Shown in pieces: positions 16,545 through 25,164 of a stretch of DNA of 64,000 bases. This DNA comes from Paraperibacillus esterisolvens. GTDB lineage: Bacteria; Bacillota; Bacilli; Bacillales; DSM-1321. Positions within the stretch are counted from its first letter, which is position 1, and every line of letters begins with the position of its first letter. Under the pieces are notes generated by a model. That model was not told the DNA's origin, searched no databases, and saw only the letters and a program-made list of their open reading frames with translations. The position numbers and the translations under genes were made by a program. The stretch is taken from contig NZ_CP143545.1 of assembly GCF_046237625.1 (NCBI RefSeq), forward strand, positions 3,658,001-3,722,000, in the 5' to 3' direction.

Positions 16545-16670
16545 TGGATTCCCGCAGCAGGAGCTGGCTTTCCGCGGTGCGGGCAGTCTGTGGGAAGCGG
16601 TTTTCTTCCAATGGACTGATTGACACTTGCAGGTCGAAAGTTCCGCAGCTGGATCAGGAGCCTCGCGCCT
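16545..16670. repeat. Decayed GC-rich dispersed repeat, copy 2
   Basis: This 125-bp GC-rich segment starts GATTCCCGCAGCAGG and contains CTTTCCGCGG and CAGGAGCCTCGCGCC. It resembles the element at 15008-15140. It sits in the 300-base gap between the adaptor and pump genes and shows no coding potential. Confidence 0.45.
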
Positions 16671-16803
16671 GAAGCTAAGTCCACTTGCTTAAAAATTTTC
16701 TCTCCTCAAAAATCAATAAAAACAACAATCTTTCTAGAAAATAACCTTCACAAATACAACAGGTTAGTTACCACTAATGATTTTTTAAAAGAAAGGGGGC
16801 CGC

Positions 16804-18444
16804 ATGGTGTCTGCTCAAAAAAATGAATTTGCCGAAGAAAATAATGTGCGGCAGCATATGCCGCTTTTAATCGTGCTGATGCTCGGTCTCTTTCTCGCCA
16901 TACTAAATCAGACGCTGTTGAATGTGGCGATTCCCCGCCTCATGAATGAATTTGGGGTTGCTGCCACCACGATTCAGTGGCTTTCGACAGGCTATATGCT
17001 CGTTAACGGGGTCCTCGTACCTTTGTCAGCGTTCCTGATCGAGAGGCTCGGCGTGAGAAAGCTGTTCATCTTTGCAATGGCCTGCTTCACATTGGGGGCA
17101 CTTATCTGCGGAATAGCAGGCAGTTTCTCCATTATGCTGACCGGCCGCTTGATCCAGGCTGTAGGAGGCGGTGTTCTTCAGCCGCTTGTGATGACCATCA
17201 TCTTATCCATTTTCCCTCCAAGCATGCGCGGAAAAGGGATGGGGATCTTTGGACTCGCCATGATGTTCGCTCCAGCCATTGGACCGACACTTTCCGGCTG
17301 GCTGATTGAAAATTACACCTGGAGAGTGATGTTCTACGGCATGGTTCCGCTCGGTGCCATTGTTTTGATCATCGCCCTTTTCAGGCTTAAAGATTTGTTT
17401 CCACCGAAGAATATTAAAATTGATGTGTTTGGCGCTTTTACATCCCTTATCGGATTTTCTTCCCTCCTCTATGGAGTTTCAGAAGCAGGCTCAAAGGGCT
17501 GGTCAAATCCGATCGTTGTTTCCACAGCACTGCTCGGGATTATTTTCATCGCCATCTTTGTCATCCAGCAGCTGCGTTCAGAAAAGCCCCTGCTTGATTT
17601 TAAAGTATTCAAATATGATATCTTTTCACTAGCAACGATCATTAATGTCATCATAACCGTTGCCATGTTTGTCGGCATGTTCCTTCTGCCCATCTACCTG
17701 CAGAACCTCAGGGGCTTTACAGCCTTTGATTCAGGACTTCTCATGCTTCCCGGAGCTTTGATTATGCTGGTCATGTCGCCTGTCTCTGGGATACTATTTG
17801 ATAAATTTGGTCCGCGTCCGCTTGCTGTCACAGGGATGCTGATTACCATTATCACCACCTATGAATTCACACAGTTTACAATGGGTACATCCTACAATAC
17901 AATCCTTGCGATTTATATGGTCCGGTCATTTGGTATGTCACTATTGATGATGCCGATCATGACCGCAGGGATGAACCAGCTGCCCAGGCACTTGAACAGC
18001 CATGGAACGGCTATGTCCAACACCGCCCGCAATGTGAGCGGATCGCTTGGAATCAGTCTTATCACCACTATATTTACTAACCGTACAACATTCCATTACG
18101 CGGCGGCTGCTGAAGGAATGAATACGATGGATCCGATTTTTATGCAAAATTTCCGTGAACTGGCGGCGCGTGCGGCCGCTGAGCTTCATTTGCCCCTTGC
18201 ACAGGCTCAACAGACAACGATTCAGCTGATGGCAAAGGAAGCAAATATTCAGGCAACCGTAAGCGGAATAAACGATGCTTTTTATTGGGCAACTGCCCTG
18301 TCTTTGATCGGGTTTATCTTAAGCTTCTTCTTGAGGGATGTGCGGAAGGATCAAGCAGCCGATACTAAAAATACTGTCCGGGAGACCGGCCAGGACGGAG
18401 AGATCCTGCTCCTGCCTGCACCAGAACGAAGCTTGCAGCAATAA
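16804..18444 (+). CDS. DHA2-family (EmrB/QacA-like) multidrug MFS transporter
   Basis: This is a 546-aa proton-driven exporter with about 14 hydrophobic segments, the DHA2 topology. Family motifs are LNQTLLNVAIP in TM1, the motif-A-like loop ERLGVRKLF, motif C in FGLAMMFAPAIGPTLSGWL, and the central GILFDKFGPRP. The start is ATG 16804 behind AAAGGGGG. It is expected to export hydrophobic drugs together with the upstream HlyD-type adaptor, under control of the divergent MarR protein. A WrbA-like flavoprotein gene follows after 17 bases and is likely cotranscribed. Confidence 0.92.
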   Translation: MVSAQKNEFAEENNVRQHMPLLIVLMLGLFLAILNQTLLNVAIPRLMNEFGVAATTIQWLSTGYMLVNGVLVPLSAFLIERLGVRKLFIFAMACFTLGALICGIAGSFSIMLTGRLIQAVGGGVLQPLVMTIILSIFPPSMRGKGMGIFGLAMMFAPAIGPTLSGWLIENYTWRVMFYGMVPLGAIVLIIALFRLKDLFPPKNIKIDVFGAFTSLIGFSSLLYGVSEAGSKGWSNPIVVSTALLGIIFIAIFVIQQLRSEKPLLDFKVFKYDIFSLATIINVIITVAMFVGMFLLPIYLQNLRGFTAFDSGLLMLPGALIMLVMSPVSGILFDKFGPRPLAVTGMLITIITTYEFTQFTMGTSYNTILAIYMVRSFGMSLLMMPIMTAGMNQLPRHLNSHGTAMSNTARNVSGSLGISLITTIFTNRTTFHYAAAAEGMNTMDPIFMQNFRELAARAAAELHLPLAQAQQTTIQLMAKEANIQATVSGINDAFYWATALSLIGFILSFFLRDVRKDQAADTKNTVRETGQDGEILLLPAPERSLQQ

Positions 18445-18461
18445 GGATTGGAGGAATCAGG

Positions 18462-18995
18462 ATGAAGATTTGTATTATATATGATAGTGAAGGCGGCCAT
18501 ACAGAGGCCCTGGCCCGGTCAATCGCCCAGGGAGCGGATTCCTTTGAAGGGGCTGAAGTTTATCTGCAGTCGGTGGAAGAAGCCGATGTATATTCCCTGC
18601 CTGAGATGGATGCGATTATCTGGGGATGTCCGGGACATTTCGGCACAATCAGCTCCGGGCTTAAAACCTGGATTGACAAGCTTGGCTACCTCTGGGCTGA
18701 AGGAAAACTGGTGAACAAGATCGGTGCCGTTTTCTGTACGACTGCCACGGAACACGGCGGCCTAGAGTCCACCATGCTGAACTTGATTACACCCATGCTG
18801 CACCAGGGCATGATCATCGCAGGCCTGCCGGGGAATATTGCTGAAAATGCAACATACGGCTCTTATTATGGAGTAGGGGTAACCTGTCCGATTGACAGCG
18901 AAGAAAACATATCGGAAAACGGCGCAGCACTGGGCCGTGCCCTTGGCCGGCGGGTTGCCGGGCTGGCAGCCGTTTTTACCGCCGCAAAGTCTTGA
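18462..18995 (+). CDS. WrbA-like flavodoxin-fold NAD(P)H:quinone oxidoreductase
   Basis: This is a 177-aa flavodoxin-like protein. The FMN phosphate loop is YDSEGGHTEALA at the N-terminus. The WrbA-type block WGCPGHFGTISSGLKTWIDK follows, and then FCTTATEHGGLESTML. Members reduce quinones by two electrons with FMN, which avoids semiquinone radicals. It is encoded 17 bases after the drug exporter, suggesting a role in detoxifying the quinone-like compounds the pump handles. That role is inferred from context only. Confidence 0.85.
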   Translation: MKICIIYDSEGGHTEALARSIAQGADSFEGAEVYLQSVEEADVYSLPEMDAIIWGCPGHFGTISSGLKTWIDKLGYLWAEGKLVNKIGAVFCTTATEHGGLESTMLNLITPMLHQGMIIAGLPGNIAENATYGSYYGVGVTCPIDSEENISENGAALGRALGRRVAGLAAVFTAAKS

Positions 18996-19023
18996 TATAT
19001 TGCCTTAATGAGGGGGATGACCA

Positions 19024-19410
19024 ATGACAATTGTAATTATATGTGTTCTGGCAGCCTTGATCCTTGTGTTCCTGCTGGTCCGCGTCAATTCGCGCGCCCT
19101 CTCCTCTCCTGCTGAAAAGCCCGCAGATCACGGGGATGCTGCAGCAGCGGAAACACCCTGTCCATCAGAGGCAGTTTCAGGTGAAGATACCGGCATTCCC
19201 GGCGGCATAACCGCCGATAAAAGACAGACAGGCATAGATGTCCTTGGCCGTGAGCAGGCTGATAAAATGCATGATGATGCTTACCGCCAGACACTAAAGA
19301 ACTTTATGAAATCAGCCACCCAGCCGGAAAAACAACTTCAAAGGGAAACCGGAATAGACGATACCCAATACCGCAAGGCACTATCAAACATAAAAAACAA
19401 AAAGAACTGA
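19024..19410 (+). CDS. Uncharacterised single-pass membrane protein
   Basis: This is a 128-aa protein of no family I recognise. One N-terminal hydrophobic helix (residues 3-20) is followed by an Ala/Pro/Glu-rich disordered stretch. The charged helical tail (about 75-128) contains DDAYRQTLKNFMK and TGIDDTQYRKAL. It begins 28 bases after the WrbA-like gene, behind GAGGGGGATG, and ends at a strong terminator. It is therefore the probable last gene of the efflux operon. Confidence 0.65.
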   Translation: MTIVIICVLAALILVFLLVRVNSRALSSPAEKPADHGDAAAAETPCPSEAVSGEDTGIPGGITADKRQTGIDVLGREQADKMHDDAYRQTLKNFMKSATQPEKQLQRETGIDDTQYRKALSNIKNKKN

Positions 19411-19417
19411 AGAACTG

Positions 19418-19449
19418 GAAATGGAGGCTGCCTCCATTTCCTTTTTTAT
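19418..19449 (+). terminator. Terminator of the efflux operon
   Basis: GGAAATGGAGGC and GCCTCCATTTCC form a perfect 12-bp stem with almost no loop, followed by TTTTTTAT. Confidence 0.9.
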
Positions 19450-19561
19450 GGTTCTGCCCTTAAATCATTAGATGCTGGTCCGAAAGACAGATTGTTTGAC
19501 TAATCCTTACAGGAGTTAGATACTTTTTCCATAAGGCTTTTACTATAAGGAGGTTTTTGGA

Positions 19562-20407
19562 ATGTCAATCAGCAGTTTGCAGGATACAACTACGTTACAT
19601 AATGGCGTTAAGATGCCGTGGTTTGGCCTTGGCGTCTGGCGTGTAGAGGATGGCGACGAGGTTATTTCATCCGTGAAGGCAGCCATTGTCAATGGATACC
19701 GCAGCATTGATACGGCAGCTGTTTACAAGAATGAAGAAGGCGTAGGCGAAGGAATCCGCCAGGCTCTGAAGGAAACCGGCCTGTCGCGTGAGGACCTGTT
19801 TATCACTTCAAAGGTCTGGAATTCAGACCAGGGCTACGATTCTACCCTGGAAGCATATGAAGCAAGCCTGAACCGCCTCGGCCTCGAATACTTGGACTTA
19901 TATCTGATTCACTGGCCGGTAGCAGGCAAGTATAAAGATACCTGGAAAGCCATGGAACAGCTGTACAATGACAAGCGTGTCCGCGCGATTGGCGTGAGCA
20001 ACTTCCATGTTCACCACCTGGAAGATCTTTTGGCAGATGCCACGATTAAGCCGATGGTCAATCAGGTTGAATTCCATCCACAGCTGTCTCAGCGTGAGCT
20101 GCGTGCATTCTGCAGGGAGCAGGAAATTCAGTTTGAAGCCTGGTCTCCATTGATGCAGGGCGGACTGTTTGACAATGAAGTGCTGAAGGGGATTGCTGAA
20201 AAACACAGCAAGACGCCTGCCCAGGTCATTCTGCGCTGGGACCTTCAAAGTGGCGTGGTTACCATTCCAAAATCCACAAAAGAACACCGCATCATAGAAA
20301 ATGCGGATGTCTTCAATTTCGAATTGACTGCTGAAGAGATGGCAGCCATCGATGAGTTGAACAAAGATGAGCGCGTCGGTGCGGATCCAGACAACTTCGA
20401 CTTCTGA
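19562..20407 (+). CDS. yvgN: Aldo/keto reductase (glyoxal reductase YvgN type)
   Basis: This is a 281-aa NADPH-dependent (beta/alpha)8 reductase. The catalytic tetrad is visible: Asp and Tyr in SIDTAAVYKNE, Lys in ITSKVWN and His in LIHWP. The cofactor site IPKSTKEHRI is near the C-terminus. The sequence is collinear with B. subtilis YvgN, which reduces methylglyoxal and other short aldehydes. ATG 19562 follows AAGGAGG. It is a single-gene unit ended by a hairpin, and a role in carbonyl detoxification is likely. Confidence 0.9.
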   Translation: MSISSLQDTTTLHNGVKMPWFGLGVWRVEDGDEVISSVKAAIVNGYRSIDTAAVYKNEEGVGEGIRQALKETGLSREDLFITSKVWNSDQGYDSTLEAYEASLNRLGLEYLDLYLIHWPVAGKYKDTWKAMEQLYNDKRVRAIGVSNFHVHHLEDLLADATIKPMVNQVEFHPQLSQRELRAFCREQEIQFEAWSPLMQGGLFDNEVLKGIAEKHSKTPAQVILRWDLQSGVVTIPKSTKEHRIIENADVFNFELTAEEMAAIDELNKDERVGADPDNFDF

Positions 20408-20428
20408 TTAATATGCACAAAAAACAGG

Positions 20429-20456
20429 ACGGCCACCCAATGGGAGGCCGTTTTTT
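20429..20456 (+). terminator. Terminator of yvgN
   Basis: CGGCC and GGCCG with an 11-base loop are followed by TTTTTT. Confidence 0.75.
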
Positions 20457-20470
20457 ACTGGGAAATAATC

Positions 20471-20493
20471 CGGGAAATGGGGTCAATCCCCCT
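20471..20493. repeat. REP-like palindrome, degenerate copy
   Basis: GGGAAATGGGGTCAATCCCC keeps the frame of the GGGAAATGGGG...CCCC element at 10378 and 36445 but differs in the centre. Confidence 0.4.
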
Positions 20494-20558
20494 TGTATAG
20501 CTCCCTTCAGTCTGCAGATGCTAAGCAGGTATCATTGATAATAGGAGGGGGTTTTTCA

Positions 20559-21413
20559 ATGTATTATTACAAGCAGGAGCTGATTAATCCAATTATTCCG
20601 GACAAGCCGGATCCAAATGCAGCCAAGGTTCTTCAAGAGACGCTTGGCGGCCGGTTCGGGGAAATGCGGACGATGATGCAGTTCTTTTTCCAGAGCAGCA
20701 ACTTCCGGGGCAAGGCCTTGCAATTCCGGGATTTGATTAAAGGAATTTTCCTGGAGGAAATTGCCCATGTTGAATTAGTCCAAAATACAATCAACGCCCT
20801 TCTCGATGATTCAGGTGCACCAATGCCAGGGAATTCCGGCAGTGATGCCGCCCCTCTTGATGAAGCAGTAAAACATGCAATCCCTCACCATTTCATCATG
20901 GGTGCACAAAGCTCGGTTCCCGAGGATGCCAATGGCAACCCGTGGCAGGGCTCGTATGTCTATGACCACGGCAACCTGATTGCAAACCTTCTGGACAATC
21001 TTGTGCTGGAGTCAACAGGCGTACTGCAAAAAACGAGGATTTATGAAATGAGTTCCAATAAAACTCTCCGCGAGACAATTGCGTTTCTTATCGTACGCGA
21101 CAATGCCCATCAAAACGCATTTGCAAAAGGCCTTGAGATGCTCGGAGTAGACTGGGGAAAACTATTCCCTGTCCCTAATTACGACATTAATAAATATCCC
21201 GAGTGCCGTAAATATGTGGAAATGGGCTTCCATAATGTCCAGTTCAATTTCAGGCTGGATGATACAAGGATTGCCGAGATATACTCCGGCCAGACGCCAA
21301 GCCGCAATGGCGGTGAATTGTCTGTTGTGGATCCTCCTGATGGTCATCCAGTCCCTGAAATGCCGGAACGGCCGAATGAGCATGCACCAGGGATAACAGA
21401 TATGTTCCGCTGA
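20559..21413 (+). CDS. Manganese catalase (YdbD/CotJC type)
   Basis: This is a 284-aa ferritin-like di-manganese catalase that breaks down hydrogen peroxide. Metal-ligand blocks are visible as GRFGEMRTMMQFFFQ, FLEEIAHVELVQ (ExxH), DNLVLESTGV and VRDNAHQNAF (ExxH-like second site). It starts at ATG 20559 after GGAGGGGG. The C-terminal tail is Pro-rich (DPPDGHPVPEMPERPNE). Length and sequence fit the larger YdbD-like group rather than the short spore-coat CotJC. It is a single-gene unit. Confidence 0.9.
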   Translation: MYYYKQELINPIIPDKPDPNAAKVLQETLGGRFGEMRTMMQFFFQSSNFRGKALQFRDLIKGIFLEEIAHVELVQNTINALLDDSGAPMPGNSGSDAAPLDEAVKHAIPHHFIMGAQSSVPEDANGNPWQGSYVYDHGNLIANLLDNLVLESTGVLQKTRIYEMSSNKTLRETIAFLIVRDNAHQNAFAKGLEMLGVDWGKLFPVPNYDINKYPECRKYVEMGFHNVQFNFRLDDTRIAEIYSGQTPSRNGGELSVVDPPDGHPVPEMPERPNEHAPGITDMFR

Positions 21414-21423
21414 TCAAGCTAAA

Positions 21424-21452
21424 AAGAGGCTGACAACTGTCAGCCTCTCCTC
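21424..21452. terminator. Bidirectional terminator
   Basis: GAGGCTGACA and TGTCAGCCTC arms sit between convergent genes, with A-rich and T-rich flanks. Confidence 0.8.
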
Positions 21453-22753
21453 TATTTCTGTTTCAGGATTTCCACCGTTATAAGCTGGTGGCCGTCAATT
21501 TCTTTTACTGTGAAATCATAGCCTTCTGCCCCGATAGAATCTCCGACTTTAACATCGAATTTCTGGGTGAGCACCCAGCCGCCGAGTGTATCGACATCTT
21601 CTTCTTCAAAGTGTGTTCCAATCAGATCATTTACGTCTTCAATCAGTACCTTAGCATTGAGGATATAATGACCTTCTCCTATTTTGCGGATATCAGCCAC
21701 TTCATCCGTATCAAATTCATCACGGATTTCCCCTACGATTTCCTCCAGGATATCCTCAACCGTAACAAGGCCAGATGTGCCGCCGTATTCATCAATCAAA
21801 ATGGCCATCTGCGCACGGTCGCGCTGCATACGAAGCAGCAGATCGTGAATCGGAACCGTTTCAATCACCCGGATGACCGGCTTGATATAAGGCTGAATCG
21901 AGGTTTCCCCTTCTACCAGAGCTCCATTCGAGATTCTCGATGTAATGATTTCTTTTATATTTACAATGCCAAGTACATGGTCTTTATCCCCGTCAGTCAC
22001 CGGATAGCGCGTATAGCCTTCACTTTTCACGGTATCAAGGACCGTTCCCAGGCCAGCTTCGACAGACAGGCTGACAATTTCTGTACGGGGAACCATGATT
22101 TCCTTGGCAATCCTTTCGTCAAACTGAAAGATATTGTTAACGTATTTAAGTTCCGTCTGATTGATTTCACCGCTCTTATAGCTTTCCGACAACAGAATGC
22201 GCAGCTCCTCTTCAGAATGGGCAAGTTCATGCTCGGAAACCGGCTTCAGTCCAAACAACCCCGTAAGGAAACGGGCTGAACCGTTCAAGATCCAGATGAA
22301 CGGATACATGATCCGGTAAAACCAGATGATTGGACTTGCGAAGACAAGTGTGATGGCTTCTGCCTTCTGGATTGCCACCGTTTTAGGGGCAAGCTCGCCA
22401 ATTACTACGTGCAGGAATGTAACAAAAGCAAATGCAATTCCGAAGGATAGAATATCAGAAATGCCTTTGTCCAGATGCCACATGGTGAACAATGGATGGA
22501 GCAGGCTTTCGACAGTCGGCTCTCCAATCCACCCAAGCCCTAAAGCTGTAACGGTAATACCCAGCTGGCAGGCAGACAAATATTCATCAAGATGGGTCGT
22601 CACCTTTTTTGCGGCAGCTGACCCTTTTCTGCCTTCAGCTACCAGCTGATCAATGCGGGAACCTCTCACTTTTACAATAGCAAATTCTGTTGCCACGAAA
22701 AATCCAGTCATGGCAATGAGTACTGCTAACAATATCAAGTTTAATATGTCCAA
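21452..22753 (-). CDS. CNNM/CorC-family (hemolysin-type) membrane protein
   Basis: This 433-aa protein has three domains. An N-terminal CNNM/DUF21 membrane domain spans about residues 1-190. Two CBS domains follow (about 205-330; MVPRTEIVSLS, YPVTDGDKDHVLGIV). A C-terminal CorC/HlyC domain contains DEYGGTSGLVTVEDILEEIVGEI and ends near VEILKQK. B. subtilis relatives (YhdP/MpfA, YrkA) are implicated in magnesium efflux. The frame opens at TTG 22753 with no clear ribosome site. A strong AGGAGGTG and ATG occur 57 bases upstream but run into an in-frame TAG after six codons. Confidence 0.88.
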   Translation of the reverse strand: MDILNLILLAVLIAMTGFFVATEFAIVKVRGSRIDQLVAEGRKGSAAAKKVTTHLDEYLSACQLGITVTALGLGWIGEPTVESLLHPLFTMWHLDKGISDILSFGIAFAFVTFLHVVIGELAPKTVAIQKAEAITLVFASPIIWFYRIMYPFIWILNGSARFLTGLFGLKPVSEHELAHSEEELRILLSESYKSGEINQTELKYVNNIFQFDERIAKEIMVPRTEIVSLSVEAGLGTVLDTVKSEGYTRYPVTDGDKDHVLGIVNIKEIITSRISNGALVEGETSIQPYIKPVIRVIETVPIHDLLLRMQRDRAQMAILIDEYGGTSGLVTVEDILEEIVGEIRDEFDTDEVADIRKIGEGHYILNAKVLIEDVNDLIGTHFEEEDVDTLGGWVLTQKFDVKVGDSIGAEGYDFTVKEIDGHQLITVEILKQK

Positions 22754-22789
22754 TAAATAGGAAACTGGCCAGCGGAGATCGCTTTTCCC

Positions 22790-22824
22790 CTAAAAAAGTC
22801 CAGCCCCCATACACCTCCTGTATG
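22790..22824 (-). promoter_or_regulatory. Six-codon leader ORF with ribosome site in a hairpin
   Basis: AGGAGGTG precedes ATG 22810, which reads MGAGLF then TAG, in the same frame as the CNNM gene whose TTG lies 37 bases further on. The ribosome site is inside the dyad CATAC-AGGAGGT-GTATG (22808-22824). This could be a leader peptide controlling the CNNM gene. Confidence 0.4.
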
Positions 22825-22851
22825 TTCTCTCAAATTTTTTTGGATTCCGGC

Positions 22852-23265
22852 TCATATAAGCAGGAGCAGAAGGGTCTGCATAAGTGAGATGCTCTCATGG
22901 GACAGGTTGTTTTTGATTGTTTCTTTCGTAAGGCCCTGTTTCTCCATAATTTTCATGATCTCTGAGACATCCAGCTCCAGCTCTTGAATCCTTGCTTTTA
23001 ATTCTTCGATATCTATATTTTTTGTATCTTGTTCTTTAAGCCGTTTTTTTATTTCAGCGAGTGATAATTTTTCTTTCTTGAGCTGTTCAATCATCCCAAT
23101 TTTCTCAACCGCATCCGGACAATAGTAGCGGTAGTTGGAAGCGGAACGTTCTGCTGTAAGCAGCCCCTGATTGGTATAATAATCAACTGTCCTTTTTGTA
23201 ACATGTGCCAATTCCGCCAGCTCGCTTATTCTCAGCTTCTCAGTCCCAAGGGAAACGCCTCCCAA
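22852..23265 (-). CDS. MerR-family transcriptional regulator
   Basis: This is a 137-aa regulator with an N-terminal MerR winged helix (ELAELAHVTKRTVDYYTNQGLL, then SNYRYY). A long dimerisation helix follows (about residues 60-105) and then a short hydrophobic tail (LMQTLLLLLI). There are no cysteines, so it is not a metal sensor of the classical kind. The start is unclear. TTG 23265 opens the frame but overlaps the GGGAGG site, and no better codon lies just downstream. A palindrome between its promoter and the ribosome site suggests autoregulation. Confidence 0.82.
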   Translation of the reverse strand: MGGVSLGTEKLRISELAELAHVTKRTVDYYTNQGLLTAERSASNYRYYCPDAVEKIGMIEQLKKEKLSLAEIKKRLKEQDTKNIDIEELKARIQELELDVSEIMKIMEKQGLTKETIKNNLSHESISLMQTLLLLLI

Positions 23266-23320
23266 CTATAACGTTATGGTTTATAAAATCATTATACAAC
23301 AATAGCAGTCTATCTGACAA
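23264..23320 (-). promoter_or_regulatory. MerR gene promoter and palindromic operator
   Basis: TTGTCA (23315-23320) and TATAAT (23291-23296) are separated by 18 bases on the minus strand. Just downstream is the 18-bp near-perfect palindrome AACTATAACGTTATGGTT (23264-23281, one mismatched pair), a candidate binding site for the MerR protein. Confidence 0.6.
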
Positions 23321-23520
23321 TCTAATAAAGATATGGTACAGATTACTAAAAAACATGAGATTCATACTGTAAGCACATACATGGAGAAAAACTGGCCAGG
23401 AGCAGGAATAAACACGGCGGGGCGGATCAGGTCATAATAGGAATGCCAGTAAGAGGATGATATTTATACGCAGTTTCAGGCAGCCGCATACTACATGCAG
23501 CTCCGCCCCTTTTCCACAAG

Positions 23521-23551
23521 AAAAACCGGGAAAGAACTTTTCCCGGTTTAC
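23521..23551 (-). terminator. Terminator of the alanine symporter gene
   Basis: AAACCGGGAAA and TTTCCCGGTTT with a 4-base loop are followed by T residues on the minus strand. Confidence 0.85.
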
Positions 23552-23554
23552 TGC

Positions 23555-25012
23555 TTATGATGCATTTTCTTTATTCATTTTCGGATACTCTTTTTCCCAG
23601 TAATCGGCTCCCTTGATTCCGAGCGGAATCGGATCAAATACAGGATCGATGCCAAGCTTCTTCTGCTTCTCATAGTCCTTCAGGGCAGCAAGCGCCGGTT
23701 TAGCAAGGATCAAGATCGCAATGATATTCAGCCATACCATTATCCCGAGTCCCACATCCCCAAGCGCCCAGGCAAGTGCAGCTTCATTGGAGGCGCCGTA
23801 GAAAGTGGCAGCCATGATCACGAGCTTCGAGAAGAGCACCCAGACTTTCCGGCTGCTTCCATTTGCCAGGTAAGTGATATTGGTTTCAGCGATGTAGTAG
23901 TAAGCCATGATCGTTGTGAAGGCAAAGAAGAATAAGGCTACGGCCACAAAGCCGGCACCGAACCCCGGAATGACCGAATCGATTGCAGCCTGGGTGAATC
24001 CCGGCCCTGCCTCAATTCCTTTCAGGTTTTCAACAATCATGGTCTTGCCAGGACCTTCTGTATTATACATGCCGGTGAAAAGGATCATGAAAGCTGTGGC
24101 CGTACATACAAACAATGTATCGATATAAACAGAGAACGCCTGGACAAGCCCCTGCTTGGCCGGATGTGATACCTCGGCAGCTGCTGCCGGGTGCGCGCCT
24201 GTTCCCTGTCCAGCCTCATTGGAATAAACGCCCCGCTTAACTCCCCAGGAAATGGCCATCCCGATGAGACCTCCAAACGTAGCATCAATTGAAAAGGCAC
24301 TGCGGAAGATCAGAGCAAACACACTGGGAAGCTCTGTAATATTCATAGCGACGATGACCAGTGACAGGAGGATATAGCCGAGTGCCATAAAAGGTACGAT
24401 AACCTGCGCTGCGCTGGCTATCCTTTTTACTCCTCCGAAGATAATGAAGCCAAGGAACAGGGTAATGACAGCTCCTGTTATCCATTTATTCATTCCAAAG
24501 GCATTTTCCATTCCAAGAGCAATTGAATTCGCCTGCACACCAGGCATAAGGACGGCCATGGCGATCAATGCGGCGATGGCAAAAAGCACCGCAAACCATT
24601 TCCAGCCGATTCCCTTTTCTATGTAGTACGCCGGACCGCCACGGTACTGTCCGTCTTTCTTAACCTTATAAATCTGGGCCAGTGTTGACTCAACATAAGC
24701 ACTTGAAGCACCGATGAAGGCGATTGCCCACATCCAGAAAATGGCCCCGGGCCCCCCGTAGAAGATGGCGGTGGCCACACCGGCAATATTACCGGTTCCC
24801 ACACGTCCGGAGAGTGCGATGGACAACGCCTGAAAGGAGGAAACTCCAGCATCAGAGCTCTTGCCCTGGAACATCAGCCTGACCATTTCCTTGATATGAC
24901 GCAGTTGCAGAAAACGGGTTAAAATAGAAAATAATAGCCCTACTCCCAGCAGGATATAGATGACCGGGTCACTCCATAGCACAGCATTCAAACTATCCAC
25001 GAATTCCTTCAA
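23555..25012 (-). CDS. Sodium:alanine symporter (AGCS family)
   Basis: This is a 485-aa inner-membrane transporter with about 11 hydrophobic segments, importing alanine or glycine with sodium. The family signature is visible as ALSGRVGTGNIAGVATAIFYGGPGA at the unwound first helix, and then GASSAYVESTLAQIYK and YSNEAGQGTGAHPAAAA. Length and start (TTG 25012 behind AAGGAGGA) are typical. It is a single gene with its own terminator. Close relatives in B. subtilis are AlsT and YrbD. The exact substrate is not determined. Confidence 0.92.
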   Translation of the reverse strand: MKEFVDSLNAVLWSDPVIYILLGVGLLFSILTRFLQLRHIKEMVRLMFQGKSSDAGVSSFQALSIALSGRVGTGNIAGVATAIFYGGPGAIFWMWAIAFIGASSAYVESTLAQIYKVKKDGQYRGGPAYYIEKGIGWKWFAVLFAIAALIAMAVLMPGVQANSIALGMENAFGMNKWITGAVITLFLGFIIFGGVKRIASAAQVIVPFMALGYILLSLVIVAMNITELPSVFALIFRSAFSIDATFGGLIGMAISWGVKRGVYSNEAGQGTGAHPAAAAEVSHPAKQGLVQAFSVYIDTLFVCTATAFMILFTGMYNTEGPGKTMIVENLKGIEAGPGFTQAAIDSVIPGFGAGFVAVALFFFAFTTIMAYYYIAETNITYLANGSSRKVWVLFSKLVIMAATFYGASNEAALAWALGDVGLGIMVWLNIIAILILAKPALAALKDYEKQKKLGIDPVFDPIPLGIKGADYWEKEYPKMNKENAS

Positions 25013-25164
25013 GCAAAATCCTCCTTCTATGTATCAGAATATTCAATGTTTTTAATTATATATTTTTCTTTTGTTATTAGCAAAAATTTAACAAAAATTG
25101 TCGGAAATCATTGGAGAATAGTAGAATATGTATTATTGTGGATTGTAGAATGGGGGACATTTAT

